Assembly: GCA_022925895.1 (NCBI GenBank)
Contig: JAKSYS010000535.1
Location: 1-43,370 of the forward strand
Length of the DNA stretch: 43,370 nucleotides
Direction: 5' to 3'
Origin: Fragilaria crotonensis
Lineage: Eukaryota > Bacillariophyta > Fragilariophyceae > Fragilariales > Fragilariaceae
A model generated the notes under the pieces. That model was not told where the DNA came from. It worked only from the letters and a program-made list of their open reading frames with translations, and ran no database searches. The translations under genes were made by a program, and so were the position numbers. Of the stretch, positions 20,167 through 31,142 are shown piece after piece (within the stretch, counting starts at the first letter, position 1; each line of letters begins with the position of its first letter).

Positions 20167-23131
20167 ATGGCACCAAGCAGCACATCATCAGCATCTCAAA
20201 GTGGAGCCTTCACATGTTTCAATGTCAACTGCTATGCTACGTTCAAAACCGAACGAGGTCTTCGTCAACATTTATGGCGAAGTGCTCCATGTCGCGATTA
20301 TATGTCGGAACCAAGGCCTCTTGCTGCTAGCCTTGACGTAGTTCATGAGTACATGGTCCCGGCGCTTGGGATACGGCGTTGAATCTTCACGTCTAAATCC
20401 TTTTATGAGTGCAGATCCTCCATCGTATGAGCCTTACGAAGTTTTGACTACTCGGCTACTACTTGTAATTTTGACGCAGATGATGGCATTCATGAACAGG
20501 AGGTTGAAATGAACCAGAACTTGTCTACAAGAACAGGCATCGGTGACATTGCTATATCTTGCCCAGTTTTTCATGCCATGATGGAACGCCTTCAAGCGGG
20601 TGATCGCCATGCAATCATGGTATTGCATCATGATGTTGAACATCGAAATATTGTGAATCTCCTCAAGCTTTTGGAGGATGCCCAATGTCCTGACTACATG
20701 TTGCAGAAGGTACTGCAATGGGCATACAATGCTAAGTTAGAGGGCTTTGATTTCAACCCAAAAGCTACAACACGGAAAGCCAACATCCAGTGGATGTACA
20801 AAGCTTTGGAACACTCACACAGAGGACTTCCTAAGGTACTGACAGCGAATCTTGAAGATCACGACAAGGCTCAAGATATTATTTGCTTTGACTTTGTACC
20901 TGCATTATTGTCAATGCTGCAAGACGAGTCATTGATGGTGATGGAAAATCTTGTCATCAATAAGGAGTATCCAATGTCAATGTACATACCAACTGACAGC
21001 AAAGTTGGCGAGGCAAACAGTGGTTCACGTTATCGAGAATTGTACCAACAACTTGCACAAGGAAGGATCAGCTGCTTGTACCAATTATAATGTACCTTGA
21101 TGGCACCGTCATTGACAGCAAGGGGCATATTGATATCTGTCCTGTGTCATTCACAACATCTCTTTTCACTGAGAAAGTTCGTCGTGATGTAAAAGCATGG
21201 CGTCTGCTGGGCTATGTTCCAGACCTGAACCGTGGGCGCTCTGCAGCAATGAATAGCTTTGCAAATGCATGTGCTGAAGAGAAAGGTCGCACTACTCGTA
21301 ATTTCCATAAGGTCATGGATGTGATGATGGCAGGTTGGGTGAAGTGTCAAGCTGGTTTAGATGATCGTTTAAAACACGTACCACTGAAACTTGGTGACAG
21401 GTGGTTTGTTGTCGAACTTGTTTGCCCCTGTTATTTGTCATCAACGATGGCAAACAAGGTGACCAACTTTGTTGCCGAATCAATGGCCATCACAGCAGTA
21501 CATTGCGTCACCATCGTTCATGTGATTGCTTGTATGAAGATCTAGATAATCCTGATGTTGAGTGCACATTCCTATCGACTGAGACAATCAACTACGCATC
21601 TCAACATGGCTCACAAGAGGAGCTCCGCCAGCTTTCAATTTACAGATGTGACAATGCCTTCAATCGTGTTCAGATGGGGCAAAACCCCCACGGCATCTTC
21701 ATGTGTGCAGTTATTGATGTGATGCATACAATTCAACATGGCATCATCATGTATGTTCTCGATTGCTTCAAAAAAAGCCTCAGTGTTCAGTCACTGGCGA
21801 CGCTTGACAAAATGGCTTTTATATTTGACACAACGTGCTGTCAGAGTATTCGCACCTCTTTCCCCAGAACTGATTTTTCCAGAGGAATAACAAACCTCAC
21901 CATGGTGGAATGCTCTGAACAGTCGGGGGCGTTGTTCCTCATTTCTTTCTTCATTATGCAAGCGGAAGGTTGGGAAGTCTTCGATGAGCATTTTCTTCAA
22001 TTGGATGCCGTGTTGGGGACTATGGAAAGCCTTTTATGCTTTGAGGCCTGGCTTGATCAGTACACCTTTTGGGATATTGGAGATCCAGACGGAGAGGCAT
22101 CACAAGCTGAAGCAGCAATTGCTTCTCTGATGAATCTCATCACCACACATCTTCCGAGACACGCTGGCAATGGATGGAAACTGTCAAAATTTCACGAGAT
22201 CAAGCACATCGTACGATTTATTGCTGCGTTTGGAGCACCGCGTGGTTACAATGCCTCCCGTCCTGAGGAACATCACAAGGCACACGCCAAACGTCCTGGT
22301 AGACGTGCACAGAAGAATGTGGACACCATTGACCAGCAGTGTGGCCAAAGAATTGCGGACGCACTCGTGATTGATACTATGCACGCGATGTTCCAAGAAC
22401 GACCTGTTTTGAAGACATCATCACAGCATACTAACCGTAGTCAATTACTGGCTGCTGACGATGTCCAAGATCCTCTGACGAGTGAGTCAGGGTCTGGAAC
22501 GTCATATTACGTAAGGTCATACATTGACCCTATGGATGATAATCGATTGTGTCGTGATGTAATCTTTGACACTCAGACCAGGGGAGACATCGAACTGGAA
22601 GATAATCTTGCACTGTTCATTTTGCAGACTTACAGTGACTCCGATCTCGACGACAATGGGGTGGGCGGTATCTGGTGCCGCACAGAGTACCATAAGTACA
22701 ACATTGAAACAAAGGAGGAGATGGTTTCTGTTCGCTGTCATCCCAACTTCAGGGGAAAGGGGTATTCCTGGTATGATTGGGCTCTCATCCGCTATGAAGA
22801 TGATGAGGGAAATGAGATGGAGTACCCATCTCGCATTGTGAGTTGCATACCACGCCACAGTTGCTTTGGTGGAATTGAAACCACCACGTTTGACCTCATT
22901 ATTCAATGTTGTGGCAAACCAACTGGGCGTGAGTCCTTCCTGTTCACTGAGTGGACATTCGAGAAGGAGTTTCATGTTGTCTCCTCAGAAGCCATTGTTG
23001 GCTTGTGTTTTGTCCCAAGCAACCCTGACCTCGCTGACTCTGATGTCCTTGTTGTAACAGATAGGGACAAATGGGCATCAATGTTCTACGATTCAGCAAT
23101 GGTTGATTACACCATCAATGGTCAAAATTAA
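20167..23131 (+). pseudogene. Plavaka-like (KDZ superfamily) transposase, frameshifted
   Basis: This would cut and paste the element. The N-terminal piece (20167-20382) has a C-x4-C-x12-H-x6-C zinc finger (FTCFNVNC...RQHLWRSAPC), as often seen at the start of Plavaka transposases. The catalytic region follows in changing frames: YLDGTVIDSKG with VRRDVKAWRLLGYVPDLNR, then IDVMHTIQHGIIMYVLDCF, then KFHEIKHIVRFIAAFG with SRPEEHHKAHAKRPGRRAQ, all in the order expected for the family. The C-terminal domain ends at 23131. Frames change at about 20380-20500, 21090 and 21420, so no single product is made as assembled. It overlaps the end of the convergent dioxygenase-family gene by a few bases. The assignment rests on recognised motifs only. 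Confidence 0.75.
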
Positions 23132-25686
23132 GTAGAAACAATATTAAACCATCGGTAACTGGGACATTCCATACATGATGATCCGTGTCTTTGGGGCAAA
23201 GAACGTACCATAGATATTTCCACTCCGAAACCTGTCATGGATGTACCATGCCTGATCAGGCGGCCATCCCATCCAATCAGGACACCATCAGACAATTTGA
23301 TGGCAATTCCGTTGTAGTCCCGATCCGATCCTGGGAATTTCCCCTTCATGTTCGGAAGGACAAAGTACCAATCCTCAGTTGTCCCAGGGTGATCTTCAGT
23401 CCAGATCGTAAACCCCTGACTGGCATCGTTCACATCGTAATGTGTTGAATTTGCCAAATTAATTGACAAGTCCATGCTGTGCGTAACGCGGCACATGCCT
23501 CCGTCCATGCCACCAACATGCTTCATTTCAGAATCATTTTCCAAGTCCTGCATCACTCTGAGGGCAGCCGGGATAGTCACTGATGCAAGCTTTGCCGCAG
23601 CTTGCACAGCCTTCAACAATACCGGGGCAGCATCCACAGTTGATGATGTCACATATGGCACCTTGTTCCAGCATTTTGTGATGCGGCTTCCAATTGGATG
23701 CATTGATCCGAGGTCTCCATTGCCAGCCCTTGCTCCCGTGCTGCTCTTCTGTTTTCTCACCAAGTTGCAATGCCTGTTGATGTCGGTCAGAAGGTCCTCA
23801 CAACCTGATCCAACAACGTTTGGGAGGTACCGGATTTGAACCACAGAACACCGATGGAAAGCAACTTCGCCCGCATTTGCGGGTACAGTGACATCAACGT
23901 GCAAGTCAAGCTCACCATATTTGATTGGATTGATAACAAATGTCGTTAACGGGTCAATGGTCTTGTGCAGAAATCCCGGTGCATAATGGCGACCTCCACG
24001 TTTGGCTGACCTTGATCGCGAGAACGCATCTTGGAATGTCTCAGCTCGAAACTTATGATCAGCACTCAACAACTCATCCTTCTCACCCACAACATAGTCA
24101 GGAGGAAGTCCAGGTCCTTCCTCATCCATCAGTTGCTTCGTGCAGTGAATAGATCTCACAAGTGATCTTGGCATCACCCCCATGATCGCATTGGGAATTG
24201 GCAAGAGGTTTGTGGCGGAGCGCCGAATAGTCCACTTCCAAATGGAACACTTATCAGCATTCGCAAGGTGTGAAACATAAGATCCATCACCGAAGAAGTT
24301 ACCATGAGAATCATGCTGAAGTCGTAACCAGTTTATGTCCATTGGGACATGCGAATTAAGGACCCCAGTTGATCGTGAGCGCCTCTCCCTGTGGCAATAG
24401 AATATGCCAGCTTGGGGAAGGAGGACAATGCATGCACGGTAGAAGTTATCGCTGTTATTCTTCCCTGAAGGGCGAGAAGAAAAAGCATTTCCATCTCTAA
24501 CAGCGATTGCCAAATTGACAGCATCAACATCATCAAATAGACAGACATGCACGGGACTGTCACAGGCATGGGCGTCATCTTTCCTTTTCCTTTTCAAATC
24601 CATAGGACCACTTCTCGAGAGAACACAATCCATGACAATCAGGTCGAGATCGGAATGACTTTCCCCATGACTATACATTTCATCAGGATGTTTGCAGCGC
24701 TTGAGCATGACATACTCAGTACCAAACACATGTTTCAGGGACGAGTCAACCCACTCGATGGGAGTCTTGCAAATCTTCTCGTCACAAAATGCCGATGGAC
24801 CTAGAGCTGACGCCGCCGCCACAACTGCAGGTGGTATTGGAACAGACGCGGCGTTGCCCTTCTTCCGCTTTTGCTTCTTCCGTTTTTGGAGAGGAGGTGG
24901 TCGAAAATTGTTGAACATGACCATGAAAGGAGCAACAGACTGCAAAGGCAGACACTTGGCTATTACATTCGCAACTTGAGTGTGACTTGCCATAGAAAGT
25001 GATGGATGCTCTCGAAGCAATCCAATCTCCAAACCTTTCGTTTCCTTGATTATCTTCCTCGCAGCCTTGACTTCTTTCCTCGTTCTCCCTGTCCCCTGAT
25101 CAGGAAAATTGCTGCCGACAGCAGCATCAGCTTCCATGGTACCGCCAAGTGTGGCAATAGGCACAGACATGGTGTTTTCCGTCAACGGAATGGTCTGTCG
25201 ATTGTTCACTCTTGCCAAAATAATGGCACGGGAGAGCTCACCTGGCAGAGTGCGTTGAAATGGTCCATGAGGGCGAGCACGAATTGGGCGTTCACGCCAA
25301 TTGTTTTCCGCCTTCCCACTCTTTTTTCTTCTGCCGTGGTTTGGTGCTTTGGGATGAAGATGGCAACGTGGTCACAGCATCATCAACAGCACTAGTCGAT
25401 GAACCAGCGTTCTTCAATCCACCACTCACATTTGCCATCAAGACAGCCTTAGTAGACACAACCTTCAACTCAATCTTCACTTTAACTTTGAGCTCAACCA
25501 TCATATCCTTGTCCTTCCTCAACGAATCAGACCTTCTTGCCAAAGTTGAGGTCTTTCCTTCTTGAATAGCCGAACATGGTAGCAGTTTTGAGAAAACTCC
25601 GCCTCGTCTTCCGACGATGAATCCTCAAACCATTCCTTTGTCAACGTCGAACATGAAGTCGTTGAGCACAAAGTCTCTGCCATCAT
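23128..25686 (-). pseudogene. Transposon-borne protein with C-terminal 2OG-Fe(II) dioxygenase-like fold, frameshifted at both ends
   Basis: The main frame (23128-25218, extendable upstream in frame without ATG) gives about 700 aa. The N-terminal half has a basic, nuclear-signal-like run (QKRKKQKRKKGN) and a central conserved block with YRACIVLLPQAGIFYCHRER and WLRLQ, shared with the relic at 41577. The C-terminal part reads STHYDVNDASQGFTIWTED, then DWYFVLPNM, then GVLIGWDGRLIRHGTSMTG. This gives an H-x-D and a distal H placed as in double-stranded beta-helix 2OG-Fe(II) dioxygenases. After TSMTG a shift of one base reads NIYGTFFAPKTRI, a better family-like end than the assembled frame. An upstream N terminus starting MMAETLCS at 25686 lies in other frames, so one or two shifts or an intron occur near 25300-25570. 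A TET/JBP-like nucleic-acid role is inferred only. Confidence 0.5.
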
Positions 25687-25734
25687 AGACAACTGGAGCC
25701 AATCAAAGTGAATGGGCCTCACAAAATTTGTCGT

Positions 25735-26380
25735 CAACGGTGGAGCAAGGAAGCCAACAGCGAGCAACACGCGAACACGACCGGTCGTTGTCGTAACCAA
25801 CAGCCAGCCAGGAACAACCAAATCGACGTCAGCTGAGCTTTATAGATGTAAACGCAAAGCTGAACGCGAAATTGGAAGCCAGCAATTGGCGTGGATCCAG
25901 ACAATGACAGTCTCGCAATATCTGTTATCAGTGGCGGAGCGACGAGAATTCTGCAACGTGACAGCCAACGAAGAACAAATATGCAACGACCTGTCGTCGT
26001 CGTTGTCACCAACAGCCAGCCGTGAACAACCAAATTGACGTCAGCTGAGCTTTATAGATGTAAACGCAAAGCTGAACGCGAAATTGGAAGCCAGCAATCG
26101 GCGTGGATCAAGACAATGACAGTCTCGCAATATCTGTTATCAGTGGCGGAGCGATGAGAAACCTGCAACGTCGTGACAGCCAACAATGAACAAATATGCA
26201 ACGACCTGTCGTCGTCGTTGTCACCAACAGCCAGCCGTGAACAACCAAATCGACGTCAGCTGAGCTTTATAGATGTAAACGCAAAGCTGAACGCAAAATT
26301 GGAAGCCAGTGACCGGTGTGGATCAAGACAACGACAGTGTTGCAAAATCTGTTGCTCGTTGATGGTGGAGCTTCCAAAAC
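25735..26380. repeat. Tandem repeat, about 212-215 bp unit, three nearly complete copies
   Basis: The phrase caacagccagcc recurs with the same downstream sequence; its cagcc starts at 25801, 26013 and 26228, giving periods of 212 and 215 bp. A degenerate partial copy precedes the first and the last decays near 26380. Each unit contains GACGTCAGCTGAGC followed by CTTTATAGATG, a possible TATA-like box. The array lies 50 bp upstream of the dioxygenase-family start (minus strand), where promoter elements would be expected. Confidence 0.9.
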
Positions 26381-27410
26381 ATCAATGCGATACGAAAGGC
26401 AATGAGTGTGACAAGGTTGTCGGGGTCAGGTGCCTAACAGTGAGTGTGTTGTAGTTGAGAAAATTTGACAAAAGAGACAACCGAATCGCCCAATACATTC
26501 GTTGTAGAAAACATACCAAAACTTGTGCATCACGTTGCGAGCAGGAATGCATACAAAGCTTCACTATGCTAAGCATAATTGCAAATTGAACATATAAGTA
26601 CACTAATATTTACTGATATGATTCACATGTAGAATGTGACAGTACTTTCGGTGCTTGTTTTTATTGAGAAAATTTGTCCATCCTGCGAAGTATTCAGTAC
26701 TACTAGGATGTCGTCTTATACCATTGAATCGCCAGTATAGACACTATGAATGTTCATAGCGATACTGCGAGCGGGAAATTGACTCGCTACTTCGCGTAAA
26801 CGGCTACTTTGTCTAAGAAAGTACATGTTGGTGAGTGTATGCTACATTAACACCTGTTTAATATACCAAGAATTACATACAATGTATGATGAACATTATT
26901 AATTCCAAACAACCACATTTTTATTAAATGCATATGATTATATATGCGCATATCAATTCATTTAGCGAGAAATGTATGTTATATATATGAATATAAGCAT
27001 AACATGCAACCACATTTTAATTCAACGCATATGATTATGTATGCGCATATCGATTCATTTAGCGAGAAATGTATGTTATACATACGGATATATGTATAAT
27101 ATGCATATTCAAATGACAAAAAACGAAAATTCAAAACATCTACATATTCATGCATATTTAAACTGATCATTTGAAGAAGTATATTGAATGTGAATACTTA
27201 TGTGTAACGTTCAGTATAAATCATCTTCCCCTAAGGATATGCAGATTTTTGAAACGCATGTGAATAACTTTGTCAAGACTTCGAAATATTGAACAAGTCT
27301 TGTGCTCGCACGAAAACAAAACAGAACACATGTCAGCCGAGTGATCTTGCCATATGCTGGCTTTTTGTTCTCGCGTTTAAAGAACACACCCAAAGATCAG
27401 GGTAGTCTCT
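26381..27410. other. AT-rich spacer between the divergent genes of element 1
   Basis: About 1 kb of very AT-rich DNA. It includes a 97-bp tandem duplication starting at 26911 and 27008 (shared cattTAGCGAGAAATGTATG and CATATGATTAT blocks, several mismatches). Many CATATG / ATGCATAT words could form hairpins. It should include the promoter of the accessory gene at 27411. No gene is called. Confidence 0.6.
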
Positions 27411-29024
27411 ATGGCAGGAGGTCGTGGTCGAGCAGGACGACGACAACGTGGTGGAGGTGCTGGGAGAAGTGGTCGAGGAGCTAGAGGTGGTCCTCCTCCT
27501 CGTCCTCCGCCTCCTCCTCCGCCTCGTCCTCCGCCTCCTCCACCTCCTCCACCTGCTCCACCGGATCATGCGGCTGCTGCTGGCAACAGTGTTGAAGATT
27601 CTCCAGCTACACGAACACGACGACAACTGATGCTTGCGCTTCAAGCAGGTTCTAATTCTGCTGATTGTCATGATGGTGGTCGTGAGGGTCGCGGTCGTGC
27701 TGCTGATGTCACAGAAGATTCTTCAACTAGAAGAAGGACGCGTCAACGACTTGCTGCAGCTTCTCATGTAAGTGCTCCCGCTAATGCTCATATGATGCGA
27801 AGATTGTTTGCCGACACAGACGGAAGTGAGGAGGAGGATGATGATGGAGAAGACGACCCTGCTTATGATGAACCTGCTGTTGCAGCTCCCATTCATGCTC
27901 CAGCAACAGACGGGCGACAAGTTGGTCACGAAGGGGTCATGCAATATGGGAACAGACTGACAAATGTGGGAAAAGATTGGTTGCTTGAGAAGTGTGTGAA
28001 AGAGGATGTGTTTCCCAAGCAGAAGTTTGCAAATTTGAATGGTGATCTTGACTTCAGCAACAACCGTAATTCCATCTGCAGATTCATGGCGGAAAAATGA
28101 AAGTTCAGGAAGCGGATGTGGAAGGTTGGTGGGAGAGTTCAAGAAAGCTGTCCATAAGAAACTGAAAAACCATAGGAACAATGTGATCAAAACAATAAAA
28201 ACAAAATTCAACGGTGAGATGGTGGCGACTGATTTCTGTGACATCATGCTGGCAATGCACTATTTCTTCTAACACCCTACTCTTCTCTGGCTGATATTAC
28301 CACAGATAATATACTAGCTGTAACAAACCGGGAATTCCGCTTGCGGAGCATCATGGGAATGAGAAGTCTCCCATCAAGGCCAGCATATGTAGAGTTGTTG
28401 GATTGTCTTGCGAGGGCAGTGGTTGGACGTAAAGTGTACGTTGATAACAGGATGACTAAACCATTGAGTGAATGGTTTACACTGACAGACGAGGCATTTC
28501 TACTGTTGTGCCTAGAGTCGTATGTACCGAAGTGGAATCGGGAATGGGCTCAAAGTTCTCGTGCTCCGATAGCAGCAGCAGCAGAACGGCAACAAGAAGG
28601 AGAGCAAAAAGAAGGCGACGGTGAAGACGCATTGTACACAGGGAGAAGCCGAGGAACAAAGCGCAGCTGGTCAAAGGATGGATTAGAGCGATTCAATGGG
28701 CTTATGGTTGATGTTTATCGGGACCGACAGGCAAATGGGGCCAACTTTGACAACATTTTCAGAGAGGAGATGATCAAAAGGTATGGCAAACAAAATGACA
28801 GCGCAAATCCAGCACGAGGGGGAGAAGATGATCAAGCAAATCCTGAAAATCGTGTTGTTGTAGTGTACAGTGACTTCAACATGGAACAGCTTATGGCTCA
28901 TGCCACAGCTGCCAGTGCTGTTGGCGCCGGTAGAGAAGCAACAAGAGGAGGGCAGCAAGAACAAGGTAATGATGATGATGATGATGATAGTCATACAGAA
29001 GAAGTGAGCAGAGTAATGGTATGA
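27411..29024 (+). pseudogene. Element 1 accessory protein, frameshifted in the middle
   Basis: The first frame (27411-28100) starts at ATG and encodes an RGG-rich and proline-rich N terminus (GRGRAGRRQRGGG, PPPPRPPPPPP), acidic patches, and a conserved-looking stretch DWLLEKCVKEDVFPKQKF. After FMAEK the coding passes through another frame (KKAVHKKLKNHRNNVIKTIK, to about 28270) and then into the frame of 28341-29024. The last part has TLTDEAFLLLCLESYVPKW and GLERFNGLMVDVYRDRQANG. The DEAF-LL-Y-KW block is shared with the accessory protein of element 2 (SDEAFGLLLIDNYMEKW). The function is unknown; the basic, low-complexity N terminus could bind nucleic acid. The divergent position to the dioxygenase-family gene is conserved between the two elements. 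Confidence 0.6.
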
Positions 29025-29282
29025 AAATCAACCGTACAATAAATATACCAAACCGTTTCTACACACCTCCCCCCCTAAAAACTCGCGGAATAAATTTCGC
29101 GGAATAAATTGAAAATATTAGCTGCGACCAATTTGTCCAAAGTATTTGTACATAAATATCCACAACATTTCTATATAAAGATGTCAATTTTGTAAATTAA
29201 TACTTATAACTTTCTAAGTAAAGAGAACAGAATCTGTCTCAAAAAACCAAAGAAATAATTAGAATGAAATATAAATAAATAT
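29025..29282. other. AT-rich end segment of element 1
   Basis: This is AT-rich DNA between the accessory gene and the right terminal repeat. It has an imperfect short direct repeat tcgcggaataaatt (29083-29110). No gene is seen. Confidence 0.5.
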
Positions 29283-29317
29283 TTAGAAATCACAGAAATG
29301 GGCTTCCTGATGATGCA
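29283..29317 (-). repeat. Right terminal inverted repeat of element 1
   Basis: Reverse complement of the left repeat; the 20-bp core is at 29298-29317. Read inward it goes CATCAGGAAGCCCAT, T, TCTGTG, A, TTT, differing from the left end at two of the first 26 positions. Confidence 0.7.
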
Positions 29318-30600
29318 TATCGATGACAAATGTGCTGTGATGCTCTGTCAATGCATGCTTGAGAGCACTCCTCATACATGCAATGAAACTTAGATCATGA
29401 TCTGTGTCACACTTCATGTTATGCAATCTTGTTCTGGAATTCCAAGAGTTGAATTGAATTATTTCAGCCTGTGATCTGCACTGGAAGCGAGGCACCAATT
29501 TGCTGACTTCTTCTTGGACTTCTTTATCGTGAATCCAGAGCTTGGGACATTGACAGTTCTTTTTTAGTGCATTTTGTTACACACATGGAATTTGTAATCC
29601 ATGGCCGTTTAAGTTCAACAAGCAACTTCACTATCAACAATCATCTCAACAAGCAACGCCCAGCACAGCACCAGTATGGGAATGAGTTGCTTCCTTGCTC
29701 ACAATTAAGATTTTTCTTTGTTTGTAGTATTGCAAGAGATCTTGCCTGGGAACAGGAGGGTCTGGGGGGTTTGCATGGTCATGAGCTATCACATTAAGTA
29801 GCATGCCAAAAAATGCAACCTAAAAACTCGATTGTTAAAATCCAGATTCAGATTTATTATGTTCTCACATATGAAAAGTCTTCAGCAATGAAGAACCCTA
29901 TATTTGCCAACATTTGATAGTATGCCTCCCCTTAACTTGGACATGTCTGGTGGACTCCAGACTTGGCCTATCTCCTTGGAACACGACCTAACACTGAAAG
30001 GTTGCATGATTTAATAGGCAATTGGTGCGCAATTGCTCAATATTCTTGTTTGAAATTGAGTTATAAAACAGAATCTCAAGCTAAAAAAGTATATGATTGT
30101 TTTTGTCCTGCATTGTTGACCATGACATCACATGGACCACACCTCATGATCTGCAAATCCAATAAGGCTTAAATGTGGCAGAAATGATGCTCACATCATT
30201 GTTGCTCAAGCAGAGGCTAATGAGAGTGGGATCCATGCAATCTCTGCTATTGAGTAGCCACAGATGCAATATGAACATCATTGTTTCATTTTTAAATGAT
30301 GAGGTCTCACAAAATGGTGACTGTTTCACTATTTTTCCATTTCTTCTGCACTTTGGGGCTACCTAGTTGGACTTTCAAGAATGCATTCTGAGTGCAAAAG
30401 TAGCATTCCTTTGATTTTGTTACTGGAATCAACAAAGGGAGCAAATTGGAACATCTAGATTGCAATGCTGCACTTCTTGATGATTTATTTGTATAATCTG
30501 AGGAGTTCAATCTAATTTTGTCAGTGTCAAGAAGAGTATTTTTGAGTATACAACAGCAATACAATTTCATATTTTTATGGGGTTAAATAAGGCACGTGAT
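29313..30600 (-). pseudogene. Unidentified transposon relic to the right of element 1
   Basis: Minus-strand coding-like pieces run toward the element end. One is about 29283-29560, with CQCPKLWIHDKEVQEEVSKL and LHNMKCDTDHDLSFIACMRS. Others lie at 29700-29800 (PPDPPVPRQDLLQYYKQ), 30144-30329 and 30307-30570 (SKECYFCTQNAFLKV). Stops and frame changes interrupt all of them. The family is not recognised. It may be one half of an older element split by element 1, the other half lying left of 19650. Confidence 0.4.
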
Positions 30601-31006
30601 GGGTGCACAACTGGGCTCTGGATACCTTCAAGCGACAACAAGTAGCCTTCAGTTGTTGCAATCGACAAGAATCACTGAAAAACATTTGTCGCACTAAAAT
30701 TCTCGCTAGCTTTTTCGTAGGACAAATATTTTGGGGTCGCCCAGAAATCGGGATAAGTTTTGTTGCATGCCATGCGGCAAAAAAATACTGGGGTTAAGGG
30801 ACATAGGGACCAGATGGGTAGACAACTAGCTACCGGTACTCGTTCTACTAGAGTCTCTAGTAGACTAGATTAGAGCATGTTTACTATTTTATCTTGCCAC
30901 AGGCATAGAATAATAAGTACTATACTTGTAGGCGCCAAATCAACTAAGCGTTTCTACGTAGAAATTCTTCGTACACAGTCCTTTTGTAGTACCGGTACTA
31001 CTAGTA
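30601..31006. other. Spacer with GTAC-type words
   Basis: Composition returns toward the host average. It contains ctagctaccggtactcg, ctactagagtctctagtagactaga and gtagtaccggtactactagtac. The plus-strand frame at 30603-30797 has no recognisable features. The right edge is the 8-bp duplication of the next element. Confidence 0.4.
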
Positions 31007-31014
31007 CTGTGGGC
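31007..31014 (+). repeat. Left 8-bp target-site duplication (CTGTGGGC)
   Basis: This is identical to 32887-32894 and directly abuts the terminal inverted repeat. Confidence 0.85.
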
Positions 31015-31142
31015 CAGGCTGTGTTATAGTTGGAAAGTTCCCCAAAACACCAAAATAGCTTATTTCGGGACATTTTTGAAACTTATTTTGGTAACTTTAA
31101 TTGGGAACATACAGTACACAGTACAGTGTGAGGCCTACGTGA

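Larger units (their letters stand above)
19650..29312. mobile_element. Element 1: candidate Plavaka/KDZ-like DNA transposon with dioxygenase-family and accessory genes
   Basis: The boundaries are set by an imperfect inverted repeat: the first 26 bp inside each end match at 24 positions, starting CATCAGGAAGCCCAT. Inside, in order, are AT-rich DNA, a decayed Plavaka-like transposase (+), a convergent dioxygenase-family gene (-), a tandem-repeat array upstream of that gene, an AT-rich spacer, a divergent accessory gene (+) and AT-rich DNA. Flanks are TTGCAT on the left and ATGCAT on the right, compatible with a 2-bp AT or a degenerate 6-bp duplication. All three genes have frameshifts, so this copy is probably inactive unless some shifts are assembly errors. 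The grouping of the genes into one element is inferred from the terminal repeats and from the matching layout of element 2. Confidence 0.6.

Noticed and set aside
25735-26380. CRISPR array
   Set aside because: The units are over 200 bp with no alternation of short repeats and unique spacers, and the genome is eukaryotic.
25712-26454. Plus- and minus-strand open frames across the element 1 tandem array
   Set aside because: They translate the repeat unit (for example CNDLSSSLSPTASREQPN twice), as expected for frames running through a tandem array.
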